The position numbers and the translations under genes are program-made. This document shows, piece after piece, positions 26,731 to 35,703 of a stretch of 64,000 nt of DNA (positions within the stretch are counted from its first letter, which is position 1; the number at the start of each line of letters is the position of its first letter). The notes beneath the pieces are model-generated. The model was not told the origin of the DNA and made no database searches. It saw only the letters and a program-made list of their open reading frames with translations. Source of the DNA: Flavobacteriales bacterium (GTDB lineage: Bacteria; Bacteroidota; Bacteroidia; CAIKAF01); the NCBI GenBank assembly GCA_018401695.1, contig JAGYKD010000001.1:1428016-1492015 (forward strand), written 5' to 3'.

Positions 26731-27993
26731 ATGTGTAGAAGTCTTTGCTTGGTGCTGTTGTTTGTTTTAGGTTTTGGCTCCCATGTCAAAGCCGGTTATT
26801 TGTTGGTGCCGATGGACCAAAATCAGTCCAACCACCTCAAAGCCTATGGCCTGGCCTATTGGGTACTCGGATTTGATACCGATATCTTTTGGTTGCTCAA
26901 CTATCGCGGCGGTGCGTTCATGTTTAAAGCCCATCCCGATTTTGAGGCCGAATGCCGTATACGCGGCATTTCTTTTGAAAGTATTCCGGACGCCAAGTCT
27001 ACCCAAATTCTAGCCGAACTTGCTGCCCCGGACGTAAATATGGATGCGGTAAAGTTGGAGAAACAGCCAAGAATTGCCGTGTACTCTCCGCCCGGAAAAC
27101 AACCCTGGGACGACGCAGTTACCCTAGTGCTAAGCTATGCCGAAATTCCCTACGAAATCATCTACGACCAAGAAGTCATTGGTGGAGAACTTCCCACCTA
27201 CGACTGGCTTCACCTGCACCACGAAGATTTTACCGGCCAGTACGGACGGTTTTGGGCCGGCTACCGCAACATGCCCTGGTACCAGGAACAGGTCCGCAGT
27301 TCCGAAGCTTTGGCACGAACCTTAGGCTTTGAAAAGGTATCTCAACTCAAATTGGGAGTAGCCAAAAAAATCCGGGATTTTACCGCAGGTGGAGGCTATT
27401 TATTCGCCATGTGCTCCGCTACCGACTCCTACGATATTGCTTTAGCCGCCGAGGGCGTAGACATTTGCGAAAGTATGTTCGATGGAGATCCCATGGACCC
27501 TAAAGCCCAACAAAAACTCGATTATTCCAAAACCTTTGCCTTTAAAGATTTTCGCCTTTCCCTAAATCCAATGGAATACGAATATTCCAACATCGACAAT
27601 ACCAATTTTAGAAGGGTACAAAAGAATTTGGACTTCTTTACCCTCTTTGAGTTTTCGGCCAAGTGGGATCCGGTACCTACCATGCTTACTCAAAACCATC
27701 AACGAGTAGTATACGGCTTTATGGGACAAACCACCGCTTTTAATAAAGCTACCCTCAAAAGCGATGTGCTCATTATGGGCGAGCAAAAAGAAGCCAACGA
27801 AGCCCGATACATCCACGGCGAATTCGGTAAGGGTTTTTGGACTTTTTACGGCGGACATGATCCCGAAGATTACCAACATTTTGTAGGGGATCCGCCCACC
27901 GATTTGGCGCTTCATCCCAATAGCCCGGGCTATCGGTTAATTCTAAATAATGTGCTCTTTCCTGCGGCCAAGAAAAAGAAGCAGAAGACTTAA
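26731..27993 (+). CDS. Exported protein of the family often labelled asparagine synthetase B in Bacteroidota
   Basis: 420 aa. A signal peptide ends around SHVKAG (residue 22). Conserved-looking blocks are GYLLVPMDQNQSNHLKAYG, LLNYRGGAFM, PQWDD-like PWDDAVTLVLSYAEIPYE, DWLHLHHEDFTGQYG, a FTAGGGYLFAMCSATDS segment like a class I amidotransferase nucleophile loop, and GKGFWTFYGGHDPEDYQH near the end. Related proteins beside dnaB in Bacteroidota are automatically labelled asparagine synthetase B, but there is no N-terminal Cys nucleophile and no PP-loop, so that function is unlikely. It may be an exported glutamine-amidotransferase-like protein; the true role is unknown to me. Confidence 0.8.
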   Translation: MCRSLCLVLLFVLGFGSHVKAGYLLVPMDQNQSNHLKAYGLAYWVLGFDTDIFWLLNYRGGAFMFKAHPDFEAECRIRGISFESIPDAKSTQILAELAAPDVNMDAVKLEKQPRIAVYSPPGKQPWDDAVTLVLSYAEIPYEIIYDQEVIGGELPTYDWLHLHHEDFTGQYGRFWAGYRNMPWYQEQVRSSEALARTLGFEKVSQLKLGVAKKIRDFTAGGGYLFAMCSATDSYDIALAAEGVDICESMFDGDPMDPKAQQKLDYSKTFAFKDFRLSLNPMEYEYSNIDNTNFRRVQKNLDFFTLFEFSAKWDPVPTMLTQNHQRVVYGFMGQTTAFNKATLKSDVLIMGEQKEANEARYIHGEFGKGFWTFYGGHDPEDYQHFVGDPPTDLALHPNSPGYRLILNNVLFPAAKKKKQKT

Positions 27994-28000
27994 GCCGGAC

Positions 28001-28030
28001 GATGAGGTAAAGACGGGATGCCTCCCTCTC
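28001..28030 (+). repeat. 30-base repeat, copy 1
   Basis: GATGAGGTAAAGACGGG followed by ATGCC TCC CTCTC. The same 30 bases with three changes occur at 43772-43801. Here it lies 7 bases after a stop codon. Confidence 0.55.
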
Positions 28031-28131
28031 CGGACGATGACCGCCATCTTTATGTTGACTTTTTGGGGATGCTCATTTTTAAGCGTTTTTTATTTATTTT
28101 AAGTGTTTTTTATTTAATAGTTTAAGCAGCT

Positions 28132-28533
28132 ATGATTAAGATTTTTTTGGTTTGGTTTGGCTTGTTAGGTCAAGCCTATGCGCAGATGGATTCCCTGTCC
28201 GGTCAAAATGGCAGTTCCATAGTGATCTTAGAATCTTCCTCTCGAGCCGGAACGGCGCCAAGGGCATTTGAAAAACCGGAGAATGCTGCTGGCTTTTTGA
28301 AGCGTGGAGGCCAAAGAATTACCTTAGGTTTAGGATTGGGGTTGGCAGGCCCAACCTTAGCCTTAACTCCACTTGCCTTTTCTTCGGATGCCGAAACGAC
28401 CCTTCCTTTTGCCGTTGCCGGAGGAGTAATTGGCCTTATTGGTTATGGTTTTTTGTTTGCCGGAGCTAATGATATTCGCAAAGCCGGAATTTGTTTGAGC
28501 ACTGAGGGTGTCGGTTTGGGGGTGCGTTTTTAA
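28132..28533 (+). CDS. Small exported/membrane protein of unknown function
   Basis: 133 aa. A signal peptide ends at QAYAQ (residue 18). The mature part has a polar stretch and two hydrophobic, glycine-rich segments (about residues 63-82 and 88-112: ITLGLGLGLAGPTLALTPL and FAVAGGVIGLIGYGFLFAG), ending in VGVGVRF-like beta residues. It resembles the small two-helix proteins often seen in Bacteroidota, but I recognise no family. It is preceded by a very AT-rich stretch that may hold the promoter (28075-28130). Confidence 0.65.
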   Translation: MIKIFLVWFGLLGQAYAQMDSLSGQNGSSIVILESSSRAGTAPRAFEKPENAAGFLKRGGQRITLGLGLGLAGPTLALTPLAFSSDAETTLPFAVAGGVIGLIGYGFLFAGANDIRKAGICLSTEGVGLGVRF

Positions 28534-28592
28534 CCTTTAGTGTAATTTAGGGTCTTAGTCCTTGGTTTACCAAACAACAATCAATAGCAGAT

Positions 28593-28712
28593 TTTTTGGG
28601 CGCCTTATCCGTCTCCGGCCATTAGCTGCCTCCTAGGGTGGCTACGCCGTCAAGCATGGCCAAGGAGCTTCCTGTGGTCGCTCTTGCCCATGCGGCGGCT
28701 GAGCACCCTGAG
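28593..28712 (+). repeat. Family A inverted repeat, left copy
   Basis: About 120 bases starting TTTTTTGGGCGCC and running through CCGTCTCCGGCCATTAGCTG and GAGCTTCCTNTGGTCGCTCT to GGCTGAGCACC. It matches the reverse complement of 35810-35926 at most positions. It is non-coding. Confidence 0.75.
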
Positions 28713-29352
28713 GCTGTGGATGCGATGCTATTCCGGCGGCGCTCTTGTCCTGACGCTTCGGTCAGGAAAAAGGTCCCTGAGGCCCTGGTCAGGGGTATAA
28801 ACTTGAAAAGGCAACGCATCAGCGGTCTCGGTCTATTTGCCGCTCTTGTATGGGAACATAAAACCAAAGCCCATGAAATACACCGGGGGTGCACCCCGCA
28901 AAGCACATCTTCCATCAAGAAGAGGGAGATTTATACCCAAGGGAGATTAAAATAAACTTAAGGAGAAATCTTTAAACCAAGGGTAAAGGCGGGGTTTAAG
29001 TTCCAAGGAATAGGGCGGTCATCCTTTTAAACCGGGCCATGCCGGGCTAAAAATCCGCATAGGGCTGTTGTGCCCTGGCCTACAAGGAACTGCCCACGGA
29101 GCGTAAAGCGCCCCGATGGAGGCAGAAAGCCCGGAAGTTGGAGGCCCGGCCGGCTTAGCGGGTGGAGGCTTATTCCAATGGTTTGGGAAGCCCCCGCACC
29201 GCTTAGCCGGCCGTGGCCTCCAAAGAGGACTTGGCGCCGGAAGCGGAAAAGGCGCCCCACTTTTCCCCTACCATTTTTAGGCAGCAAGGAAGGCAAACCT
29301 TAAGGGAGCTTGGTGGCGCAGCGGTTTCCGGTTTTAGCCGGGGCATTGGTTT
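28713..29352. other. Gene-free, GC-rich repeat region
   Basis: No plausible gene on either strand. It holds a REP-like palindrome at 28749-28766 preceded by CTATTCCGGCGGCG (family E; also at 36.0 and 52.8 kb), a degenerate variant at about 28773-28793, an AT-rich spacer around 28920-28990, and a long hairpin at 29138-29223. CCCACGGAGCGTAAAGCGCC at 29092 also occurs, with small changes, at 35762. Confidence 0.6.
29138..29223. repeat. 86-base GC-rich long hairpin
   Basis: TTGGAGGCCCGGCCGGCTTA at 29138 pairs with TAGCCGGCC..GGCCTCCAA ending at 29223. Size and build are like the hairpin at 20975-21058, although the sequences differ. Confidence 0.65.
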
Positions 29353-30648
29353 TTAGGGCAAAAGGAGCATACGGTAGGGCCTGCCTTCGCAAATTACCCA
29401 ATAAAATCCCGGAGTAGAAGGCAGTTCCCCGCCCCGGGTAGACAGCAGGCGTCCATCGTAGGAATGCATACGTTGGACTTTTCCCCAAGCTTCGGGCAGG
29501 GCTTGTCCAATTTTAAGCAGATAGGTAGAGGAGCGCTGTTCTTTCTTGGTTTGCTCAAATCCTGAACTGAGGGTAGAAGCTTCCAAAACAAAGGAGTATT
29601 TATTTTGGCTGTTGTTTTGGTTTCTAAAACCCAGCTTAACGGTGCTGCTTCCCGGATTTGCGGGGCTTAAAAAATCGAGGCTAAAGTGCATGGTATCGTT
29701 TGCCGGAATGGTAACTACAATGGAATCGGCGACGGAAGAGTAGCAAATATCGGCACAGAATGCCGATTCCCATCCGGGGCCGTATTGTTCTTCAATTTTC
29801 ATGATAAGCACTTGGGCATCGCCTTGGGGGCCGGCAATTAAATCGATGTAGTTGAACAGGACATCGCCGGGGTTTCCGGAAGATTGCAGGTTTAGGGGTT
29901 CAGCCCTAAAGTTTCCGAAGCTTGGATTGGCTTGGCAGCTGCCGGAGGAAACGTTAAGGATGCTGTCTAAGTCGCAGAACATTTGGTCCGGCGTTCGGTG
30001 GAACCAACCGTGTTTGATGGCGATTTGGCCGTTGGGCAAAAAGACATAAGCGTTGTTGGGTGCCGGCCCAAAGTAGTTCCACCATTCCTGACAGGGTCTG
30101 TCCAGGTAGACAGGCACCGTAATGTTGGAGTGGTTTACAGCTATTTGAGCCAAATTTGCTCTGTCGCCATAGCTAAGGGGTTGCGGATACAAAATTCCTT
30201 CCTGCTGGTTTTGGCTGGTGATGTTTACGTAGCCAAAATAGGGCGATACGTCGGTGGGGTGGGCTTCTACCGTAATAACAATGGCTACTTCCAAAAGGCC
30301 GGCATAGGCCAGCGCCATTTGCTCCAGCGCGGGGATTTTGTTTCGGAACACCGGGCAGGTGAGGCTGCCATTGACCAAAAGCAAAGGCTTGCCACCGGCC
30401 AATAGGCCGGCCAGGTGCAGGGAATCTCCATTGAGGCCGTGCAGCGTAAAATCGGGAGAAAGGGAACCCACCGCCGGTCCTGTGGTATAAAAACTACCTA
30501 AGTACAGGGGAATGGTGCATATGGGATCGGAGGCTTGGGGTGCTCCCGGGCTTGTGAGGCTGGGTCCGAGCTGAGCCTTTACCTGCAGCGGCTGCATGGC
30601 CAGGGAAAAGAAGAGCACAAACAGGGAGCAAAAGCGCGTGGTTTTCAT
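29353..30648 (-). CDS. Secreted deiodinase-like thioredoxin-fold protein with C-terminal sorting-like tail
   Basis: 431 aa. A signal peptide ends at QVKAQ (residue 26). GSLSPDFTLHGLNGDS and LLLVNGSLTCPVFRNKIPAL form a thioredoxin-fold domain like the iodothyronine-deiodinase family, with Cys98 at the position of the catalytic selenocysteine or cysteine, and VITVEAHPTDVSPYF matches the EAHP block. The middle (about residues 240-350) is a beta-rich domain of unknown type. The last 50 residues (SYDGRLLSTRG..STPGFYWVICEGRPYRMLLLP) look like a degenerate T9SS type A sorting tail. A redox role outside the cell is plausible; iodide chemistry need not be involved. Confidence 0.75.
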   Translation of the reverse strand: MKTTRFCSLFVLFFSLAMQPLQVKAQLGPSLTSPGAPQASDPICTIPLYLGSFYTTGPAVGSLSPDFTLHGLNGDSLHLAGLLAGGKPLLLVNGSLTCPVFRNKIPALEQMALAYAGLLEVAIVITVEAHPTDVSPYFGYVNITSQNQQEGILYPQPLSYGDRANLAQIAVNHSNITVPVYLDRPCQEWWNYFGPAPNNAYVFLPNGQIAIKHGWFHRTPDQMFCDLDSILNVSSGSCQANPSFGNFRAEPLNLQSSGNPGDVLFNYIDLIAGPQGDAQVLIMKIEEQYGPGWESAFCADICYSSVADSIVVTIPANDTMHFSLDFLSPANPGSSTVKLGFRNQNNSQNKYSFVLEASTLSSGFEQTKKEQRSSTYLLKIGQALPEAWGKVQRMHSYDGRLLSTRGGELPSTPGFYWVICEGRPYRMLLLP

Positions 30649-30935
30649 GCTATGGTATTGTACTACAATTTAGCCAAAGCAGCGCATAATCAAAACCCTA
30701 TGTGTGTTTTTTTTGGGCAGGAGTTTATGGCTTTTAAGGGTTGGTGAAAAAGGGGAATTCAAAAGCAGAAAACCAAGTAAAGGGAGGTGGGTAATGCGTT
30801 TTTTGGGGGGGTGAAATGTCGGCTGTCGAGACGCTTCGGTCAGGACCTAAGGCCTGCTTCACATCCTCAGGCTGCTCCCCAGGTTTTGAAGGAAGGCATT
30901 TGCAATTTTTTGTCGGTACATTATGTTTTGTGGGG

Positions 30936-31170
30936 TTTTATTTGTGTTTTTCTGGCAGTGGGTTGTCTTTCAAGAGGGGGAATTTGTGGTTTTTTGGTAG
31001 TGGATTGTGTATCGTATGGGATGAGTTGTGTTTGAGAGGGGGTGAATTGTGTTTCGGAGGGGGTGATTTATGTATCGGAGGGGGTGATTTATGTTTCGGA
31101 GGGGCTGAGTTGTGTTTTGGAGGGGCTGAGTTGTGTTTTGGAGTGGGTGATTTATGTTTTGGAGGGGGCT
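30936..31170 (+). repeat. 21-base tandem repeat (minisatellite)
   Basis: Seven clear 21-base units at 31023-31170, each of the form GAnTTnTGTnTnGGAGGGGsT (units start at 31023, 31044, 31065, 31086, 31107, 31128, 31149). About four more degenerate units run back to about 30936. Because 21 is a multiple of three, frames on both strands stay open (Cys/Gly-rich forward, PPPKHKS-rich reverse), but no frame has a convincing start or signal. I regard it as non-coding. Confidence 0.85.
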
Positions 31171-31508
31171 GGAGGGTCAAGATTTCCGGGAATGGCCGGA
31201 GCTAAGCTCAGTAAACGTGTTGGAAGGGGCTTTGTTTTTCCGGAGGATTGGAGGGGTTAGTATGCTCCGGAACGGTCAAGTATAAGAGCAGTAGCGGATT
31301 GCAAGGCGATTACCTGTCCGCCACCACAAAAGTTTATTAAATGCACTGACCTTGATTTTACCACTTCACACGCTATTGCTTTTATACAATGTTGTATGCC
31401 CGTGCTTTCTTTTCGTCCGTGCGTTGGGGAAGCCCTACTCTTTGGCAAATTTTGGTCTGAGTGTTGGCTTGTGCGACTTGGCAATGTGTGTGGCTGTTGT
31501 GCATAGGC

Positions 31509-32490
31509 TTATTTTTTCAATATTGTTGTTCTGTGATAATCCAAATAGATTTCTCTACCGTCTGTCGGCAAGTATGGAATTATTTTGTTGTCTGAAATAC
31601 CAAGTTTGGATATGTCATATTTGAAAGGAACGGAGATAAAACCAGTTTTTCTGTCGTCTGTGAATGATAAAAATCCCCGGTCAAATAAGAAATCAAAAGT
31701 TGGCGTTAACATAAAACCGTTTTTGGGGTCTGTTTTTCAAAGTCATTTGATGCTGCCCAAGGCTTGATATGACTTGCTATTAAAGTCTGTCGTCTGATAC
31801 TAAGTAATAGGGCAGAAAGGACAAAGTTCTAAAAGTTTCTTTCTGTATTCACCTTGTCCAACTCTTGCCTTTGATAAAGTGAGTTTTTCTGTTTCGTTTT
31901 TCTATTTGTTCGATTGCTTCTTCTTCCTTCTTGATAATGTATGGGTGTTGAACTTCACCAAAAATAGTCTGCAAATAGTCGGAAGTAGTAAAACAGTTTC
32001 CCTTTTTGTCAACGATTTTAATAACCGATATGTAGGTTATGTTTAGTAGAATAATTCTCTGATAAGTTTACATATGCTTGGTCTGTTAGTTACATAAACT
32101 CTTGGTCCTGCTATTTGAGTTTGCTCTCTAACTTCAAACTCTATTACATCAGGTAATGCTTCAATTTTCTTTTTTTCCTTTCATTTCCAAAGGGAGTTGG
32201 AAAGGTAAAAGTTCTCGATTTACATACACTGTTCAGGCTTTAAGTACTCAGTTTTAGTTTCTTCTAAGTATTGCAGCAAGTCTTTTTAATAGGAAGCAAG
32301 GGATTGTAAAACCAGTATTACCAAAAAGCTTCTTACTTCAGGAATTGTCATTACCAACATAAAGTTTGCTTCGCCATTTCCACCACCAATTTTGTTTTGG
32401 CGAACTACAAATGATCAGCTATTGTGATTTTTCTTTTGTATCAATAACCTTAAAATCTTTGTACCTATGTTGATATTCATAACTTATGGT
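31509..32490 (-). pseudogene. Second HNH endonuclease of the R-M cassette, frameshifted
   Basis: Only pieces are open, but read across frames the minus strand gives ASHIKPWAASNDFEKQTPKNG, then FMLTPTFDFLFDRGFLSFTDD, a standard HNH core, ending PTDGREIYLDYHRTTILKK with stop at 31509. Further upstream the pieces GGGNGEANFMLVMTIPEVRSF, VIEFEVREQTQIAGPR and EEEAIEQIEKRN lie in changing frames, so several single-base indels are needed. Probably a restriction endonuclease subunit or companion. The upstream limit (about 32490) is estimated. Confidence 0.65.
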
Positions 32491-33615
32491 TGATTGACTT
32501 CTTCTTTTTGGTTAAAAATGGCTCTATGGTATTCTATGTATGTTTGATTATTTTCATTGATGACAATGGATAATTCGTCAATGTTGGGATGTGTTGTATT
32601 AATTTGTTTCTTGTGTCTTCATCTATTCTGTTATTAGACCATATAATATTCCCATCTTCATTGAATGTGATTAGGAATTTATCAAATAATTTGTCCGAAT
32701 GTAGGAGTTAATAAAATTCCATTATTAGGGTCGAGTCTTTCTTGATTATTGGAATCTTTCAGTTTTATATGACTTGCAATCAATAAATTTGGATTAGATA
32801 TTCCTGTAATGAAACAGTTATTTTGTCAGAGTTGAGTAGGTCATTTCTAAATTGGGATTGACCAATCTGATCTTTGTTATGGCTTCTCTTATTGTTTGAA
32901 TTTGTTCACTATTAATTGGTAACTTTTCAATTGCTTTAGAAACACTGCTTCAACATTGTCAGTATATTATAGCATTGTATAAGATAATTCCAAGTTGTAC
33001 TAATTATGCCGTCAATGCAATTGTCTACTTCAAAGTTTAAAAAGGATTGATGTGGAATAAAAAATTCTTGAACAATTTTGAAATTATCTTGTGTGTCAGG
33101 GTAATTGAACCACTTGAAATATGGTTTAGCCCAATTTGCGTCTCTGATAAAAACCAAGTCTGATTTAAATCTTACAAAATTCATCTTGTATGTTGTTAAT
33201 TCTTTCACCTAATTCAATTTGCATTTAAGTTTACATTGTGATATAAATTGCTAAACTGTTGTAAATATGAATTCAAAAAAAGGAATAGTAAAGGACAATA
33301 ATAAGTCTTTACTTATTTTATGATGTACTCTAATACCTTGTTCCCTTTGAATAGTTCTTGGAGGTAATATTCGGGTTATTGAAGTTTGCTTCACATATGT
33401 CTCTTACTTCAATTAATCTTTGACATCAAAGGGTTCTGAAATTTATCTATAGACTGAACTGGTGAATTTCCTAAATAAAACAAATCATTACCACCAATTA
33501 GTGAGGTGATTCAATTAATCTTCTGTTATCGCTTTGTGCTCTCTTTACAACTTCATTAGCAACACTAAATGGGATAGGAAATATTTTCATTATTTCCGAA
33601 TTTAGTAATATCCAT
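32484..33615 (-). pseudogene. First HNH endonuclease of the R-M cassette, frameshifted
   Basis: Begins at the ATG at 33615 (MDITKFGNNENISYPI), which overlaps the methyltransferase stop. A long open piece covers 33208-32936 (MNFVRFKSDLVFIRDANWAKP and on). Then, with a frame change, QIGQSQFRNDLL, LIASHIKLKDSNNQERLDPN, NGILLTPTF and KLFDKFLITFNEDGNIIW form an HNH nuclease core, and the end is IEYHRAIFNQKEEVNQP with stop at 32484. At least three frame changes are required. As the gene right after the methyltransferase it is the best candidate for the restriction enzyme. Confidence 0.65.
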
Positions 33616-34825
33616 TTGTTTTAACCAAAGCAATTAAAACATCCACAACTATATATTCCACTGCTTGACGATACATTTGAGTGTCGCTGACTGCAATTTT
33701 AAAATTATCTCTAAAGCCCATTAATCTTAAACATTCTCTTGGAGTTAATTTACGAATTTTGCCCTTATTATGAGTTACATAATTGTCAACTCCCGGCACG
33801 GTGCATTTTGTGCATTGATTGTAAGTGGTCGAGCAATTTCCAAATCTGTTTTGGTGCTGGTTCTAAAGTTTTTGTTCCACCTGCTAATACGTAATCACGA
33901 ACCTTGTCAGATAGGTAGTATTTTTCTTCAACTTTTTATTTACATCAAAAATGAACTCATCAAATCATTTTTCATCTGCTGTTGATTCGAAATAAAAAAT
34001 GCCTGTGCCAATTAAATTGTTGGTTAGCCTTTTGGCAAAGCATTACGTCACCATTTTATTTGAGTATATCGCTTTTGTTTTGTTTTTAGAACTTGTAACG
34101 AATTTTGCACTTTTTCTTTGAGATAGTATTTTGAGTCTGTGTAATCTTCAAGAAAAGTCCTGCATTGTTCTTTCAAGTTGGAGTTTTGAGGAAATGAAAA
34201 CTCAACATCTTTATCCTTAAAGCCAACAGAAATCCGTTCACGGTGCTGTGGAATGCCGTAATCTTTGCTGTTTTAGAATTTTGGAATTAATTTGATAACC
34301 TAAATCGTGAAAAACATCTTGAACTACTTTTTCAGGTTCTACCATTGTCGTGATTTGTTAAACCCTTTGTTTTTCATAGATAAAAACCTTTGGTTGTGTT
34401 TCTTTTACAATACGAGCAAAGTCGTAGAATAAAGTTCCGCGAATATCTTCTAATCCTAATCGTTTGCAACCATTGAGAACGCTTGGCAAGGACTACCACC
34501 AACTAATAAGTCAAGTTTTCCTTTTGTATTTCTTAGCTGAAAATTCTGTAACATCATTATGCCAGTGACTTGCTGCTGTTCATAGTTTGCGAAATAGCTT
34601 TGTCTAACGTGTGGGTCAATGTCCCCTGCCAAATGTTATTGAATGGTTTAAGTTAAACCGTCTAAAAGCGTGTTCAATGGCTCCAATGCCACTAAATAAT
34701 GTCCCAATTCTTATTTCCGCTGTCGGATTAAGAAAACTCTTTTAATCTCCAGTCATTCTCACCAAACAAATCAGGTTCGGCTGCAATTGAATAATCAATT
34801 TGGTCTGAGTTGTAACCGTATTTTA
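33602..34825 (-). pseudogene. DNA (cytosine-5) methyltransferase, heavily frameshifted
   Basis: Reading across frames on the minus strand recovers a nearly complete Dcm-type enzyme: IRIGTLFSGIGAIEHAF (motif I), GKLDLLVGGSPCQAFS (motif IV with the catalytic PCQ Cys), RLGLEDIRGTLFYDFARIV, IYE then GLTNHDNGR, YGIPQHRERISVGFKDKD (motif VIII) and KIRKLTPRECLRLMGFRDNF (motif IX), ending near 33602. I count at least eight single-base gains or losses, many in short homopolymers, and almost no substitution-type stops. The AT-rich composition differs sharply from neighbouring genes, which points to transfer. Confidence 0.8.
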
Positions 34826-35105
34826 TGTATTTAATTTTTCTCCTGCAAGCGTCAAAATAGATTGATCTAATTCTTTGTCACCAAATTGCTCGTGCAATTT
34901 TTCACTTACTAACTCTTTTTCCATTTCGGATTTATCGAGTTTGAAGATTTTACAAAGTTTGGTTAGTTTTTCATCTAGTTCTCTCTTGCCATTTTCAATT
35001 TTGCTCAGGGTGCCAGAATCAATGTCAAGCTTTGCAGCAAGTTGGTAAGAGTCTGACCCTTGTCATTTCTTAGGGTTTGATATATTGTCCAATCGTTTCT
35101 CTCAT
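34823..35105 (-). pseudogene. Xre-type controller (C) protein of the R-M cassette, frameshifted
   Basis: From the ATG at 35105 the reading is MRETIGQYIK, then after one missing base TLRNDKGQTL, and after a second missing base LAAKLDIDSGTLSKIENGKR, ELDEKLTKLCKIFKLDKSEM and on to stop at 34823. This is a helix-turn-helix of the Xre family, typical of controller proteins that time R-M expression. Restoring one A in an A-run and one C in a C-run repairs both shifts. It is the promoter-proximal gene of the cassette. Confidence 0.75.
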
Positions 35106-35416
35106 ATGACTTGTCAGAAGTTTTGACAAATTTATAGAATCTTGAAAATTTTGTCGAGTAAAACTTGATTTTATTATTAACAATGTCACATTAATTAGTC
35201 GGTGCGGTGGCAAAAAATGGCTCTGTTGGTTTTGCGTAGGGTCGGCTTGTGTGTCGAGGCAAGCCAGATATTGCCATTTGTGCGTGGGCATTTTTTCGTT
35301 CTATGTTGGGTCGTTTTTACTACCACTGTCGTTGTCTTTTTAGGCTTGCTTACAACTCGTTTTTAAATGAGCTTGAACCTCATTTATCCACCCTCAATGG
35401 TAGGCTAAGTGATGGT
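35106..35416. other. AT-rich cassette flank without genes
   Basis: No gene seen. It contains the presumed promoter region of the R-M cassette (about 35106-35190) and a stretch (35195-35345) with several short inverted repeats and GTTGGGT-like heptamers that recall integron recombination sites, though not convincingly. Confidence 0.35.
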
Positions 35417-35568
35417 TTACCTCATTCGATTACCCTTTGCTAATATAAGTTGTTTTCCCAAGTCATTGAAAGGTATATGAATCTTTTGAAGCAGCCGGTT
35501 GCTAACATGCGTGTAAATCTCAGTTGTCTTGCTGCTCTTATGCCCATGCAACTCTTGAATGACCCGCA
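35417..35568 (-). pseudogene. 3' fragment of a tyrosine recombinase/integrase
   Basis: About 50 codons remain: LRVIQELHGHKSSKTTEIYT then HVSNRLLQKIHIPFNDLGK, the C-terminal box of tyrosine recombinases with the catalytic His (GHKSS) and the nucleophilic Tyr (EIYTHV). Upstream of the LRVIQE segment the frame runs into a REP-like palindrome (35572-35601) and loses all similarity. The 5' part has therefore been lost or replaced. Its 3' end faces the R-M cassette, which is on the same strand. Confidence 0.8.
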
Positions 35569-35585
35569 AACCCTGACGCCTTGTG

Positions 35586-35601
35586 CTGACGCTGGGGTCA
35601 G
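35586..35601. repeat. REP-like palindrome (variant) truncating the integrase
   Basis: CTGACGCTGGGGTCAG, a variant of the CCTGACGC..GGTCAGG palindrome described at 36.0 kb, with a half-copy CCTGACGCC just before it. Confidence 0.5.
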
Positions 35602-35703
35602 CATCTTTGAGTCGGGACAGGATCGGTGCCTGGCTCAAGCAGGTGCGGCGCATAGCTGTCCCTCGGCAAAGGAAGCGCAGCTTTCTTGTTGACATTTATT
35701 TAC

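Noticed and set aside
26731-27993. Asparagine synthetase B function
   Set aside because: No N-terminal Cys nucleophile domain and no ATP-pyrophosphatase motif; the protein has a signal peptide. The label seems to be a database artefact.
31023-31170. CRISPR array
   Set aside because: The repeats are contiguous, 21 bases long, without unique spacers, and no cas genes are near.
30816-31205. 129-codon frame over the 21-base repeats (Cys/Gly heptapeptides)
   Set aside because: The frame exists because the repeat length is a multiple of three; the minus strand is open too. No convincing start, signal peptide or downstream domain.
35195-35345. attC recombination site
   Set aside because: A single GTTGGGT-like heptamer is present but no matching partner and spacing could be found by eye; left as a hypothesis only.
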